DNA of 45,318 nt from Oscillospiraceae bacterium (lineage in GTDB: Bacteria; Bacillota; Clostridia; Oscillospirales; Oscillospiraceae). Shown piece after piece: positions 8,036-16,988 of the stretch. Position 1 is the first letter of the stretch, and every line of letters starts with the position of its first letter. Position numbers and translations under genes: made by a program. The notes under the pieces are model-generated. The model was not told the DNA's origin. It worked only from the letters and a program-made list of their open reading frames with translations, and did not search any database. The stretch is taken from the NCBI GenBank assembly GCA_020025515.1, contig JAHHRZ010000018.1, forward strand, positions 1-45,318, written 5' to 3'.

Positions 8036-9982
8036 TTACTCCTCAACAGGTGCCTCTTCCTCATCGTTCAGAAGAGCACGAATGGACAGGGAGATACGCT
8101 TGTTCTCAGCGTCAACATCAATGATCTTGACGGTGACTTCCTGACCTTCGCTCAGCACATCCTCGGGCTTGCCGATACGGCGATCAGCAATCTGAGAAAT
8201 GTGAATCAGGCCGTCAACACCGGGCAGCAGCTCAGCAAATGCGCCGAAGGTCATGAGCTTCACGATCTTAGCGGGAGCCACGTCGCCCACGGAGAACTTC
8301 TCCATGAACTGATTCCAGGGATTCATCTCAGCAGTCTTATAGCCCAGAGAGATCTTGCGCTTCTCAGCGTCGAAGGAAATGACATAGACATCGATCTCGT
8401 CGCCAACCTTCACAACCTCAGCGGGGTTCTTAATGCGGTTCCAGGACAGCTCGGAAACATGAACCATGCCGTCCACGCCGCCGATGTCAACAAAAGCACC
8501 GTAGGAAGTCAGGGACTTCACAACGCCATGGTACTTGTTGCCCTCTGCAATCTCGCTCCAGATCTTCTCGGCAGCAGCCTTGCGAGCCTCGGAAGTAACA
8601 GCACGGATGGAGCCGATCACTCTGCGGCGAGAGCGGTTGACCTCGGTAATCTTCATCTTTACGGTCTTGCCAACCATGCCGGCCATGTCGCCGCCCTTGG
8701 CAATGCCGGACTGGGAAGCGGGGATGAACACACGGATGCCCTTGACATTTGCCACCAGGCCGCCCTTGTTCTCCTCAGTGATGTTGCCTTCCACAACAGT
8801 CTTGTTCTCACAAGCCTCGTTGATGTCGTCCCAAACCTTCAGGCCGTCCAGCTTCTTCTTGCTCAGCTGGCAGGTGCCTTCCTGATCGTTGACACGAACC
8901 ACGAAAACCTCGATCTCATCGCCAACCTTCAGAACATCCTCGGGCTTTACGGAAGGATCATTGCTGACTTCGTCACAGGGAATGTAGCCTGCATGCTTGG
9001 TGCCCAGATCGACCTGAACCTCAGTGGTGCCGATATGGGTAACGACACCCATAACCTTATCTCCTGTATTTAAAGTCTTGATGGACTGCTCCAGCAGTTC
9101 CTCGAAGGACTGCTCCTGAACAGCCTCGACATTCTTAATTTCGCTCATAGTGTTGTTGACCTCCTTTATTATCCACGCCGGCGTTGACGCGCCTGCCGTG
9201 ATTCCAACATTTGAAACACCGTTGAAAAAGTCAGGTTCCAGATCCTGCGCTTCCTCCACCAGAGTGACTCTGGAACAGTGTTCCCGGCAAATCGCAGCGA
9301 GGCGGCTTGTGTTGGAACTTTTCGGATCTCCCACAACGACCATGGCCTGACAGACTTCTGACATTTGTGCCGCTTCTTTTTGCCGATATTCTGTTGCTCT
9401 GCATATTGTATCAGATATTTTCAAGTTAGTAAACTGTTTTTTTGCGATTTCCGTACAAAAATTCCACAAATTTGCTGTGAGGGTTGTTTGGCAAACCATA
9501 CAAATGGGCAAGTCAGGAGAAACACCCGGTTTTTGGGCCCACGCAAGAAGTTCTTCCCCTGATTCCACTACCACACTGTGCTTGCTCCAGCTGGCAATGC
9601 CCTGCACTTCCGGGTGGCTTTTGGTTCCCACGATCACCGGGACACGTCCTTCCTCTTCCGCTTTGCGCACCAACTCATGGATCCGTTCGACAAAGGGGCA
9701 AGTGGCGTTTTGCACCTGAATGGGCATATTTTTCAAAGCCAGCTCAATCTCCTTGGGTACACCATGCGCCCGGACAATGACGGTTTCACCGGGCTGCACC
9801 TGCTCCGGCTTCTCAATCACCCGGACCCCCATTGATGCAAACCGCTCCACCACATGGCGATTGTGGATGATGGGCCCCAGGGTACAGACCTTCTCACCGG
9901 AGGCCGCGGCCTCCTCTACCATCTTGACCGCCCGGTCTACCCCGAAGCAGAAGCCGGCGTATTTGCCGACCACAATACTCAT
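8036..9982 (-). CDS. ispH: 4-hydroxy-3-methylbut-2-enyl diphosphate reductase fused to S1 RNA-binding domains
   Basis: 648 residues. The N-terminal ~285 are IspH, the iron-sulfur enzyme that makes IPP and DMAPP in the last step of the MEP pathway. Cluster cysteines are C12 (GFCFGVDRA), C95 (NATCPF) and C194 (DTICRAT); substrate histidines are H40, H73 and H123. The C-terminal half holds four S1 motifs, at about 307-380, 390-460 (degenerate), 475-545 and 560-635, resembling ribosomal protein S1. The fusion is a known clostridial arrangement. Its ATG overlaps the cmk stop by four bases (ATGA), so translation is probably coupled. The S1 part may stand in for RpsA, since cmk-rpsA adjacency is common elsewhere; that is inference. 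Confidence 0.95.
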   Translation of the reverse strand: MSIVVGKYAGFCFGVDRAVKMVEEAAASGEKVCTLGPIIHNRHVVERFASMGVRVIEKPEQVQPGETVIVRAHGVPKEIELALKNMPIQVQNATCPFVERIHELVRKAEEEGRVPVIVGTKSHPEVQGIASWSKHSVVVESGEELLAWAQKPGVSPDLPICMVCQTTLTANLWNFCTEIAKKQFTNLKISDTICRATEYRQKEAAQMSEVCQAMVVVGDPKSSNTSRLAAICREHCSRVTLVEEAQDLEPDFFNGVSNVGITAGASTPAWIIKEVNNTMSEIKNVEAVQEQSFEELLEQSIKTLNTGDKVMGVVTHIGTTEVQVDLGTKHAGYIPCDEVSNDPSVKPEDVLKVGDEIEVFVVRVNDQEGTCQLSKKKLDGLKVWDDINEACENKTVVEGNITEENKGGLVANVKGIRVFIPASQSGIAKGGDMAGMVGKTVKMKITEVNRSRRRVIGSIRAVTSEARKAAAEKIWSEIAEGNKYHGVVKSLTSYGAFVDIGGVDGMVHVSELSWNRIKNPAEVVKVGDEIDVYVISFDAEKRKISLGYKTAEMNPWNQFMEKFSVGDVAPAKIVKLMTFGAFAELLPGVDGLIHISQIADRRIGKPEDVLSEGQEVTVKIIDVDAENKRISLSIRALLNDEEEAPVEE

Positions 9983-10665
9983 AGGACAATCCGCTCCCGA
10001 ATAATGGATTCCATCGCTGCCACAGACTGTTCCAGATTCAGCTCAGAGGTATCCAGAAGGAGCGCATCCTTAGCCTGCTTCAAAGGCGCAATGGTTCTGG
10101 TCATATCCTGATGATCCCGCTCTTTGATTTCTTTCAGAACGGTTTCATATTTGACATCCATTCCCTTTTCCTGCAATTCTTTCAGCCGGCGCTCTGCCCG
10201 CACTTCCGCAGAAGCCGTGAGATAGATTTTCACATCAGCCTTGGGAAGAACCACGGTACCAATATCCCGGCCATCCATAATCACATTGTGTGTTTTTGCA
10301 ACATCCCGCTGCATATCCAGAAGGAAGGTACGGACACAGCTCAATGCGGAAATCTGAGAGGCAATTTTAGACATCTCAGGGGTACGAATCTCCCCGGACA
10401 CATCCCGCCCATTGAGGATCATGTGCTGCACGCCGCCTTCATCGTATGTAATCTCCAGGTTTACATCATCCAGAAGACGGAGAACGCCGTCCGCATCCTT
10501 AGGGCCAATGCCCATAAGATCCATATGATATCCGACGGTGCGATAAATCGCACCGGTGTCCACATAAACAAACCCCAGCTTCTTTGCCAGAAGCTTTGCC
10601 ATGGTGCTCTTGCCCGCGCCGGCAGGGCCATCAATGGCTATACTATAAACACGCTTTACGTTCAT
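9979..10665 (-). CDS. cmk: Cytidylate kinase
   Basis: 228 residues. It phosphorylates CMP and dCMP using ATP. The P-loop GPAGAGKST is near the N-terminus; VDTGAIYR and later GRDIGTVV and DHQDMTR are typical CMP-kinase motifs. Length is normal for the family. The start follows GGGTG and lies about 25 bases downstream of the probable transcription start of a near-consensus promoter, so the cmk-ispH pair can be expressed apart from the upstream cluster. Confidence 0.96.
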   Translation of the reverse strand: MNVKRVYSIAIDGPAGAGKSTMAKLLAKKLGFVYVDTGAIYRTVGYHMDLMGIGPKDADGVLRLLDDVNLEITYDEGGVQHMILNGRDVSGEIRTPEMSKIASQISALSCVRTFLLDMQRDVAKTHNVIMDGRDIGTVVLPKADVKIYLTASAEVRAERRLKELQEKGMDVKYETVLKEIKERDHQDMTRTIAPLKQAKDALLLDTSELNLEQSVAAMESIIRERIVL

Positions 10666-10697
10666 AATTTCACCCTTTTTGCATTAAAGTATGCTTT

Positions 10698-10726
10698 ATT
10701 ATATAACGTCTGGTGACATTTGTCAA
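10698..10726 (-). promoter_or_regulatory. Full-consensus sigma-A promoter of cmk-ispH
   Basis: Minus strand: TTGACA (10726-10721), 17 bases, TATAAT (10703-10698). Both hexamers match consensus exactly. The stop codon TGA of the upstream flavoprotein gene (10725-10723) lies inside the -35 box. Confidence 0.85.
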
Positions 10727-11937
10727 ACTTCCTGCGCAGCCGCAAAGGCCGTTGACCAGGCAATTTGCAGGTTAAATCCTCCGGTATAGGCGTCGCAGTC
10801 CAGAATCTCACCTGCAAAATACAGGCCCGGCACCAGTTTGGATGCCATTGTTTTCGGATCGACTTCCCCTGTTTTTACGCCGCCGGAAGTAATGATCGCC
10901 TCCTTTACCGGACGCTTTCCTGTGACCGTTAGCCGGAACCCTTTGAGGGTCTGCACCAGATTGTGCCGCTGCTGCCTGGTCAGGGAGTTTGCTTCCATTT
11001 CTCCATCGATCTGCGCCCGCTCTAACACCACGGGGATCATAGATCGGGGAAGCAGGTCTGTCATCGCATTGGACATGGAGCGGTTTTTATACATCTCCAA
11101 ATCTCTGAGAATCCGATCATCCAGCTTTCCTTCCTCCAAGGCAGGCTTGATGTCCAAAACCAATGTATAATTTCCCGGCTTTCCCATATGGGCGCTGGCG
11201 CTGAGGACCGTGGGACCGGAAACGCCGAAGTGCGTAAAGAGCAATTCTCCAAAATCCTTGTATACACACTTTCCCTTGGGGTCCAGAAGCTTCACCGCCA
11301 CATTTCGCAAAGACAGCCCCTGCATCTTGGGGCAGTCCTCCCCTTCTATTTCCAGGGGTACCAGCGACCCTACAGGATTCACGATGGTATGCCCCAGGGA
11401 TGCGGCCATTTCGTAGCCATCTCCTGTCGAGCCTGTTGCAGGATAAGAACAGCCGCCTGTGGCCAATATCACCTTAGGCGCTTTAAAAGCCTGATGCTCT
11501 GTTTCCACCCCACATACCTTCCCGTCTGCACAGCAGATCTGTTTGACCCGCTGCCTGACGATGGTGACCTTTGCTTTTTCCAGAGCATGTTCCAAGGCTG
11601 CCTGGATGCTCAGTGCACTGTCAGACTGAGGAAACACCCGATTTCCCCGTTCGGTCTTTAAGGGGCAGCCCATGGCCTCAAAAAACTCCATGGTCTGTTC
11701 CGGCGGAAAGGCAGTCACAGCACTGTATAAAAATCGTCCGTTTCTGGGGACATTTTGCAGCACTTCCTGAGCCGTGCAGTTGTTTGTTACATTGCAGCGA
11801 CCTTTTCCGGTAATCCGCAGTTTTTTCCCAAGCCTGTCATTTCGTTCCAGCAGAAGCACCTGCTGTCCTTTGTTCCCGGCCGTAATCGCCGCGAACATTC
11901 CGGCAGGGCCGCCGCCAATCACAATCACATCATACAT
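10723..11937 (-). CDS. NAD(P)/FAD-dependent oxidoreductase, HI0933/YhiN (BaiN-like) family
   Basis: 404 residues. The N-terminal dinucleotide fold is VIVIGGGPAGMFAA, followed by the family signature GKKLRITGKGRCNVTN. The middle contains LATGGCSYPATGSTGDGY, and the C-terminus has GLYFAGEILDCDAYTGGFNLQIAWSTA, which closes the FAD site. One relative, BaiN, has been linked to bile-acid 7-dehydroxylation, but the family is widespread and this locus has no bile-acid genes, so no substrate is claimed. It lies 18 bases after rluB; GAGG precedes the ATG. Confidence 0.88.
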   Translation of the reverse strand: MYDVIVIGGGPAGMFAAITAGNKGQQVLLLERNDRLGKKLRITGKGRCNVTNNCTAQEVLQNVPRNGRFLYSAVTAFPPEQTMEFFEAMGCPLKTERGNRVFPQSDSALSIQAALEHALEKAKVTIVRQRVKQICCADGKVCGVETEHQAFKAPKVILATGGCSYPATGSTGDGYEMAASLGHTIVNPVGSLVPLEIEGEDCPKMQGLSLRNVAVKLLDPKGKCVYKDFGELLFTHFGVSGPTVLSASAHMGKPGNYTLVLDIKPALEEGKLDDRILRDLEMYKNRSMSNAMTDLLPRSMIPVVLERAQIDGEMEANSLTRQQRHNLVQTLKGFRLTVTGKRPVKEAIITSGGVKTGEVDPKTMASKLVPGLYFAGEILDCDAYTGGFNLQIAWSTAFAAAQEV

Positions 11938-11955
11938 CTTCTATGTACCTCTTTG

Positions 11956-12669
11956 TTATTTCCCATCCTGTTTGAGGGCTTCAATCTCCGCAGGAGTCAG
12001 ATTCCGCCACGCACCGGGAGCTAGCTTGCCCAGTTCCAGCCTGCCCTCCGCAATCCGAAGAAGGCGCACCACTTTCAGTCCCGCCTGAACGCACATGCGG
12101 CGCACCTGTCGATTTCTTCCCTCATGGATGGTAACTTCTATACAGGCCTTCGGCCCATCTGCCCAGCGCAGTTTGATCTCCGGTTTGGCAATGGTGTAGC
12201 CGTCCAGCGTGATCCGCTTTCCCAACGCCGCTTCCTTCTCCGGCGCAAACTCCCGAACCCAAACCAGATAGCGCTTGTCCACCTGACTTCTGGGATGGGC
12301 CACATCCTGAGAAAAAGCGCCGTCATTGGTAAAAAGCAGCAACCCCTCAGAGTCCATGTCCAGTCTTCCAATGGGCCACACACGCTGTCCGCAGTCCGCA
12401 ACCAGCTGGGCTGCGTTGGGTCTTCCCTTCTCGTCGGACAACGTAGTGACCACGCCCCGGGGCTTATGGAGCATAATGTACACATACCCTTCGTGGGCGG
12501 GAAGAGGATTCCCGTCCACAACAATTTTATCTATATCCGGATCTGCGCACTGGCCCAAGGTGGCAACCGTGCCATTGACCAGAACCTTTCCGGCTGTAAT
12601 CATTTCTTCTGCCCTCCGCCGGGAAGCCACGCCCCGGGCTGAGAGGATTTTCTGTAATCGGTCTTTCAT
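11956..12669 (-). CDS. rluB: rRNA large-subunit pseudouridine synthase, RluB/RsuA family
   Basis: 237 residues. Start at ATG 12669, six bases after GGAGG and overlapping the upstream carboxypeptidase stop by ATGA; longer upstream frames only read through that gene. Residues 1-60 form an S4 RNA-binding domain (RLQKILSARGVASRRRAEEMI). The catalytic aspartate lies in GRLDMDSEGLLLFTNDG, and EGRNRQVRRM is the RsuA/RluB/RluE/RluF signature. It isomerises uridine in 23S rRNA (RluB-type) or, less likely, 16S rRNA. Its place next to scpB matches the common Firmicutes order scpA-scpB-rluB. Confidence 0.92.
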   Translation of the reverse strand: MKDRLQKILSARGVASRRRAEEMITAGKVLVNGTVATLGQCADPDIDKIVVDGNPLPAHEGYVYIMLHKPRGVVTTLSDEKGRPNAAQLVADCGQRVWPIGRLDMDSEGLLLFTNDGAFSQDVAHPRSQVDKRYLVWVREFAPEKEAALGKRITLDGYTIAKPEIKLRWADGPKACIEVTIHEGRNRQVRRMCVQAGLKVVRLLRIAEGRLELGKLAPGAWRNLTPAEIEALKQDGK

Positions 12670-13766
12670 TGGCCGCCTCCAAAAATACGATGCAATAAAC
12701 TTGATTTTTCCAGCTTCCTGCTTTGTTCCACGGTATTTCCGTAGGATACCTTGATTTTTCCAACAGGCTTTCCTTCCACCAAAATGTGAACAAATCCTGC
12801 GTCGTCTCCCGCTTGGACGGGAGCATAGGTAAAACCGGGGCCGGGCAATAAATAGCTGACCTTCTCCGACTCTGCCAGAGGATAGCAAAAGTCTTCTTCT
12901 GATATAATCTGCGTGGTCTGTTCGTCACCCGATACCACTATCATATTGCCAACACAATCGCCTTTTTTCGCAATGGTCTTGGTCTCATACCCCTCGAAGC
13001 CCATGTTTAACAGCTCTGTATGGTCGTTCCAGTCATCGGGCGCATGGATGGTGACTGCTACCAGCCGGCGCCCATCTTTCCGGGCCGAAGATACCAAAAT
13101 CCGTCCTGCGGCTTTGGTATACCCGGTTTTTACGCCGTCCGCCCCTTCATATCGCCACAGAAGCTTATTGTGGTTCGTCAGATGCCGGTCCCCCACCTGT
13201 ATGGTCTTCGTTGAGACTGTCTTCGCAAAAATCTCATTTTCCATAGCGTAAGCTGTAAGTTTCGCCAAATCCTCAGCGGTAGAATAATGATTTTCATTGT
13301 CCAGACCATTGGGATTTTCAAAGTGGGTATTTTTCAGCCCAAGCCGTCTGGCCTCATCATTCATAAGGGCCACAAACCCTTCCACCGTACCGCCGCAGTA
13401 TATGGCCAATGCTACCGCCGCATCATTGCCGGAATGAAGCATAAGGCCATAGAGAAGTTCCTGAACGGTGAGAATTTCTCCCTCCCGCAGATACATGGAG
13501 GAGCCTTCAATCCCAACTGCCTCTGGCATAATCTGGACCCGATCCAGAACATTGCTCTGTTCACAGACCACAAGGGCCGTCATGATTTTGGTGGTGCTGG
13601 CAATCAGACTCTTTTCATGGGAACTTTTTTCGTAGATGACCCGCCCCGAATCAGCATCCATCAAAATAGCGCTTCGAGCGGAAATCGCATCCACCTGTGG
13701 GGCATTGGAAAACAAAAGGACAACTGCGGCCAGGGCCGCAGCCGCCCGAATGTGTGTTTTTTTCAT
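12666..13766 (-). CDS. dacF: D-alanyl-D-alanine carboxypeptidase (peptidase S11, DacF-like)
   Basis: 366 residues with a signal peptide (KTHIRAAAALAAVVLLFSN). Penicillin-binding motifs: STTK at about 57-60, SGN in LMLHSGNDAA, and KTG in DGVKTGYT. These make it a low-molecular-weight PBP that removes the terminal D-Ala from peptidoglycan stem peptides. The C-terminal ~100 residues are a PBP5-type beta domain. The neighbouring gerW suggests a sporulation-linked DacF-like role, but DacA-type housekeeping is possible. A TATAAT lies 38 bases upstream (13805-13810) without a good -35. Confidence 0.9.
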   Translation of the reverse strand: MKKTHIRAAAALAAVVLLFSNAPQVDAISARSAILMDADSGRVIYEKSSHEKSLIASTTKIMTALVVCEQSNVLDRVQIMPEAVGIEGSSMYLREGEILTVQELLYGLMLHSGNDAAVALAIYCGGTVEGFVALMNDEARRLGLKNTHFENPNGLDNENHYSTAEDLAKLTAYAMENEIFAKTVSTKTIQVGDRHLTNHNKLLWRYEGADGVKTGYTKAAGRILVSSARKDGRRLVAVTIHAPDDWNDHTELLNMGFEGYETKTIAKKGDCVGNMIVVSGDEQTTQIISEEDFCYPLAESEKVSYLLPGPGFTYAPVQAGDDAGFVHILVEGKPVGKIKVSYGNTVEQSRKLEKSSLLHRIFGGGQ

Positions 13767-13818
13767 CTTACATCACCGGAGATAGTTTCCCCGGCGTGCC
13801 GCAGATTATACAAACTGA

Positions 13819-14199
13819 TTACACTTTTTTGTTATCAAAGTAAGAAACAATCCGGTCCAGGACATCCGGCACCATTTCCAATGCCCGGTCTGCCGTGGTG
13901 CTGGGCGCTGCCGTAACAGGAAGCAGACGCACAGACTCCCCCTTGACAATCAAAAAAGCAATGGGCACAATCTTAGCACCCACACCGGCACCACCCCCAA
14001 AGGGGTAGTTGGGTCGGTTGTTGGCCTTGGTGGAAAAATCAGAGCCACCGCCGCCCACACCATAGCTGACTTTACAAACCGGCAAAATGGTAACACCATC
14101 CGGCGTGGTAATGGGATCGCCTACCACAGAATTTACGTCCATCAACTCTTTTACCTTCTGCAAAGTGGCTTGCAGCATATCAGGAAGATTATGGCTCAT
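13819..14199 (-). CDS. ytfJ: Spore germination/sporulation protein GerW (YtfJ)
   Basis: 126 residues. The family core is visible: an N-terminal helix (LPDMLQATLQKVKELMDVNSVVG), DPITTPDGVTILPVCKVSYGVGGGGSDF, and NYPFGGGAGVGAKIVPIAFLIV. In Bacillus this family affects spore germination; biochemistry is unknown. Its ATG overlaps the stop of the DUF2953 gene (ATGA), matching the ytfI-ytfJ pair of Bacillus. Confidence 0.93.
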   Translation of the reverse strand: MSHNLPDMLQATLQKVKELMDVNSVVGDPITTPDGVTILPVCKVSYGVGGGGSDFSTKANNRPNYPFGGGAGVGAKIVPIAFLIVKGESVRLLPVTAAPSTTADRALEMVPDVLDRIVSYFDNKKV

Positions 14200-14831
14200 A
14201 CTTCAGCACCGCCTTTTTCATTTTGTTGTCGATATATTTTCATCGCCCGCCATCCATATCGGATCATGATAACCAGCAGACGGGCAGGACAAACAACGAT
14301 TTCCCCATCTATATAGACTTCTGTAGACTCTGCCGAAAAGTCGCAGAACACTTGCACATGTTCCTTCCGAATTCGGAAAGCATTGCGCATCATGGGCATG
14401 ACCGCCTCAAGAACACCACAGGCATTTCCATACACAATGGCAAGATCACAGGGATCATCTCCGGCCAGGTTCACCAAAAGCTCCAGCTTCCGCATCAAAA
14501 TACTCCGGCGGACGTCCCCAAGAAATTCCCTTCCCAGAGGGGCGTATTGCAGCAAGGTACGAAGGCTCCCGCCTTTGTGCGTTTCTGACTTTTCATTCGG
14601 CTGCTTTTGTTGTTTCCCTGTCTGTTTTGTTTGTTTATTGGGGTCCGTTTTTTCTTCTTTTTTAGGGCGCTTCTCCGGAAGCAGCTGCCAGCGAACCGGC
14701 CCCAGAACCAATTTCAAAAGAAATCCTTCTGCACTGTACCGCAAACGGACCCCCACTGGTAAAAACAGGACAAGGATCAAAAGTCCCAGAATTGCCAAGA
14801 GAACATATAAAAATATAAGAAGAACATTCAT
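14196..14831 (-). CDS. DUF2953 membrane-anchored protein (YtfI-like)
   Basis: 211 residues. One N-terminal membrane segment (LLIFLYVLLAILGLLILVLFLP) is followed by GVRLRYSAEGFLLKLVLGP, a DUF2953 hallmark. A charged Lys/Gln/Asn-rich linker (about 55-85) and a C-terminal domain with DPCDLAIVYGNACG follow. Its fixed position before ytfJ suggests a joint role in sporulation. Four-base overlaps with both scpB and ytfJ imply translational coupling. Function unknown. Confidence 0.8.
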   Translation of the reverse strand: MNVLLIFLYVLLAILGLLILVLFLPVGVRLRYSAEGFLLKLVLGPVRWQLLPEKRPKKEEKTDPNKQTKQTGKQQKQPNEKSETHKGGSLRTLLQYAPLGREFLGDVRRSILMRKLELLVNLAGDDPCDLAIVYGNACGVLEAVMPMMRNAFRIRKEHVQVFCDFSAESTEVYIDGEIVVCPARLLVIMIRYGWRAMKIYRQQNEKGGAEV

Positions 14832-15400
14832 TGTTCCTTCTCCTGTGGAACGGCTTCTTCCAATGTCATTTGCTCATGCACTCCCAGGTCTGCCAGCTGA
14901 AGCGCAGGAAGCTCGTCCAGACTGGACAGGCCGAAGGTTCTCAGAAAGTCCGGCGTCGTTTTATATTGGATGGGTCGGCCCGGCACATTCAGCCGCCCGG
15001 CCTCCTCGATGAGCTTCTTATTCAGCAGGGCGTTGACGGAATAGCCGCTGTCCACACCACGAATCTGCTCCACCATGGCTTTTGTGGCGGGCTGGTAGTA
15101 GGCAATGATGGTCAGGGTCTCCAGCTGGGAAGCGGAGAGCTTGGGCGGTTTCCGGGTCTCCAGGGCCCGGGCCACATATTCTCCCTGTTCTCCCGCTGAG
15201 CACATCTGAAACGCATCATCCAAACGGACGATCCGGATGCCCCGCCGCTCAAAGCTCAGCCTGTCCATCAGCCGAATAGCGGCCTGCCGAACATCTGTGG
15301 GGTCCCACCCCAGGGCGTGGCTCAATCGTTTCACCTCCACAGGTTCTCCCGCGGCGAACAATACCGCCTCTATGGCACGCTCCAATTCCTCTGAATCCAT
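14828..15400 (-). CDS. scpB: Segregation and condensation protein B
   Basis: 190 residues, two winged-helix domains. ELERAIEAVLFAAGEPV opens the protein; LSASQLETLTIIAYYQPATKAMVEQIRGVDS and LGRPIQYKTTPDFLRTFGL-like motifs mark the ScpB family. It binds ScpA and the Smc ATPase heads in the Smc-ScpAB condensin that organises and segregates chromosomes. GGAG precedes ATG 15400, and a single base separates it from scpA. Confidence 0.95.
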   Translation of the reverse strand: MDSEELERAIEAVLFAAGEPVEVKRLSHALGWDPTDVRQAAIRLMDRLSFERRGIRIVRLDDAFQMCSAGEQGEYVARALETRKPPKLSASQLETLTIIAYYQPATKAMVEQIRGVDSGYSVNALLNKKLIEEAGRLNVPGRPIQYKTTPDFLRTFGLSSLDELPALQLADLGVHEQMTLEEAVPQEKEQ

Positions 15401-15401
15401 G

Positions 15402-16202
15402 TTAGTCCGTCTCCTTTCTCAGTGCTTCCTCCGGGGTCTTAATCAGTTCCAAAGAGGGATTATCACCAGTTCCGTCATCATCCAAACTGACAGAGCTTGT
15501 CCGGCACAGCTCCAAAACAGCCAGAAAGGTTGCCACAATCTCCGAACGACTCCGGCAGCCACGGAAAAGCTGACGCAATCGCATCATGCCATTGAGAACC
15601 AGCCGTTTTATGACCTCCTTGGCCTTCTTGGTCACCGGGAAGGGCTCCTTGCCAACAATGCCCTGGAAACTGGATGCAGGAGGCGGCAGCTGGCGGCGGT
15701 TCCGCTCGGCGGCCGCAGCCAGGGCTCTCAGCATATCTTCCGGCTCATGCTTATATTGATAGGTCCGCTCCTTTTTCAGCGGCTCCGGGTCCTTGATAAA
15801 CAGGTTGCATCCGATTTCATTGCGGACTTCCAGAAACTTCACCGCTTCTCTGATTTGGTCCAGAACTTCCTTCCGTTTGCGCTCCACCAGAGACTGACGC
15901 AGCAGTTCCATTTCACTTTCTGCCTCAGCCTGCTCTGTGGCTGACAAGAGCATCTTTGTCTTAATGAGCATCAAGTGCGATGCCATGGTGATAAACTCGC
16001 TGGCGATCTCCATATCCAGACGCTTCATTTCCTCCAGATAGGCCAGATACTGCTCCAAAATCGCAGCAATGCTCACATCCTGAATTTCTATTTTATTTTT
16101 GTTCAGAAGCAGTAATATGACATCCAGAGGCCCGTTGAAATCTTCCATTTCCTGGGTCTTGGTACGGATAATACCTTCCAGATGATAATTGGGTTCGTTC
16201 AT
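15402..16202 (-). CDS. scpA: Segregation and condensation protein A
   Basis: 266 residues. The N-terminus shows the ScpA signature: DFNGPLDVILLLLNKNKIEIQDVSIAAILEQYLAYL, then ASEFITMASHLMLIKTKMLL. The C-terminal winged helix begins near FRGCRSRSEIVATFLAVLELCR. It is the kleisin subunit of Smc-ScpAB. AGGAG lies seven bases before the ATG. It shares the operon with scpB and the M50 protease. Confidence 0.95.
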   Translation of the reverse strand: MNEPNYHLEGIIRTKTQEMEDFNGPLDVILLLLNKNKIEIQDVSIAAILEQYLAYLEEMKRLDMEIASEFITMASHLMLIKTKMLLSATEQAEAESEMELLRQSLVERKRKEVLDQIREAVKFLEVRNEIGCNLFIKDPEPLKKERTYQYKHEPEDMLRALAAAAERNRRQLPPPASSFQGIVGKEPFPVTKKAKEVIKRLVLNGMMRLRQLFRGCRSRSEIVATFLAVLELCRTSSVSLDDDGTGDNPSLELIKTPEEALRKETD

Positions 16203-16227
16203 GAAACACTCCTAAGATTCAGGAAAT

Positions 16228-16905
16228 TTAACCAGGTAACAGCCAGATACAGATTGTTTGCAGCTGTTCAATCAGTCCGTTGCGCATCCAACTAAGGGGA
16301 CCATCCAGGATTCCGGTATAAAGAAGAATGGCCATCACCAGAAATCCATACCGCTCATACTGCAAAATCCAGAAGAACTTATCCTTGGGAAGGAAGGAAA
16401 AAAGGATCTTGGAGCCGTCCAGCGGTGGAATGGGGATCAGGTTGAACACTGCCAAGGTGGCATTCAGAATCACCATATACCATAAAAAATAAGACACATA
16501 GGCAACCCAAATCGGCAGAGCATGGGACATCCCTGCCAGATTCAGGAGCATCAAAAACAGAATTGAGAAAAAGCACAGGATAATATTGGACACCGGACCT
16601 GCCAAGGAGGTCACAATCGTACCAGCCCTCACATTGCGGAATCTCTGAAAGTTCACAGGAACAGGCTTCGCCCATCCGAAGTGGACCACAAGCATACACA
16701 GCATACCCATGAGATCCAGATGGCGAATAGGGTTCAGCGTCAATCGTCCGCACCGCTTTGCGGTGTCATCCCCCATCATATATGCGGCAAGCCCATGGCT
16801 TACCTCATGCACTGTGATGCTAATAAGGCTGGCCGCCACCGCAATGAGGATTTCCAGCATTTTTTCGTACTGCAACTGGCTCAGCCAGCTCTGAAAACCA
16901 TTCAT
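16228..16905 (-). CDS. Site-2 protease family (M50) zinc metalloprotease
   Basis: 225 residues from ATG 16905, seven bases after GGAG; a TTG two codons upstream is less well placed. Motifs: HEVSHG in the first membrane segment (zinc ligands plus glutamate) and NLIPIPPLDGSK near the C-terminus (third ligand Asp). Five to six hydrophobic segments and no PDZ domain place it in the compact FtsH-independent S2P group often found beside scpA. These enzymes cut membrane-embedded substrates; the target here is unknown. First gene of the long minus-strand operon. Confidence 0.9.
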   Translation of the reverse strand: MNGFQSWLSQLQYEKMLEILIAVAASLISITVHEVSHGLAAYMMGDDTAKRCGRLTLNPIRHLDLMGMLCMLVVHFGWAKPVPVNFQRFRNVRAGTIVTSLAGPVSNIILCFFSILFLMLLNLAGMSHALPIWVAYVSYFLWYMVILNATLAVFNLIPIPPLDGSKILFSFLPKDKFFWILQYERYGFLVMAILLYTGILDGPLSWMRNGLIEQLQTICIWLLPG

Positions 16906-16959
16906 ATGCAATCTCCATTATCCGCTGACAGGGCAAACCCCCGCAGTTTAATTTTGTAT

Positions 16960-16988
16960 AGTATATCACAAGTTATACCCTGGCGCAA
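16960..16988 (-). promoter_or_regulatory. Promoter of the M50-scpAB operon
   Basis: Minus strand: TTGCGC (16988-16983), 17 bases, TATACT (16965-16960). The weak -35 is offset by TGTGA just before the -10, a TRTG extended -10 form. Confidence 0.65.

Noticed and set aside
8027..9073. Plus-strand 348-codon frame.
   Set aside because: Antisense to the S1 repeats of ispH-S1; its apparent length reflects the codon bias of the true strand.
12670..12888. Longer N-terminus for rluB.
   Set aside because: The extra 73 codons read out of frame through the carboxypeptidase gene; ATG 12669 has GGAGG and starts the S4 domain.
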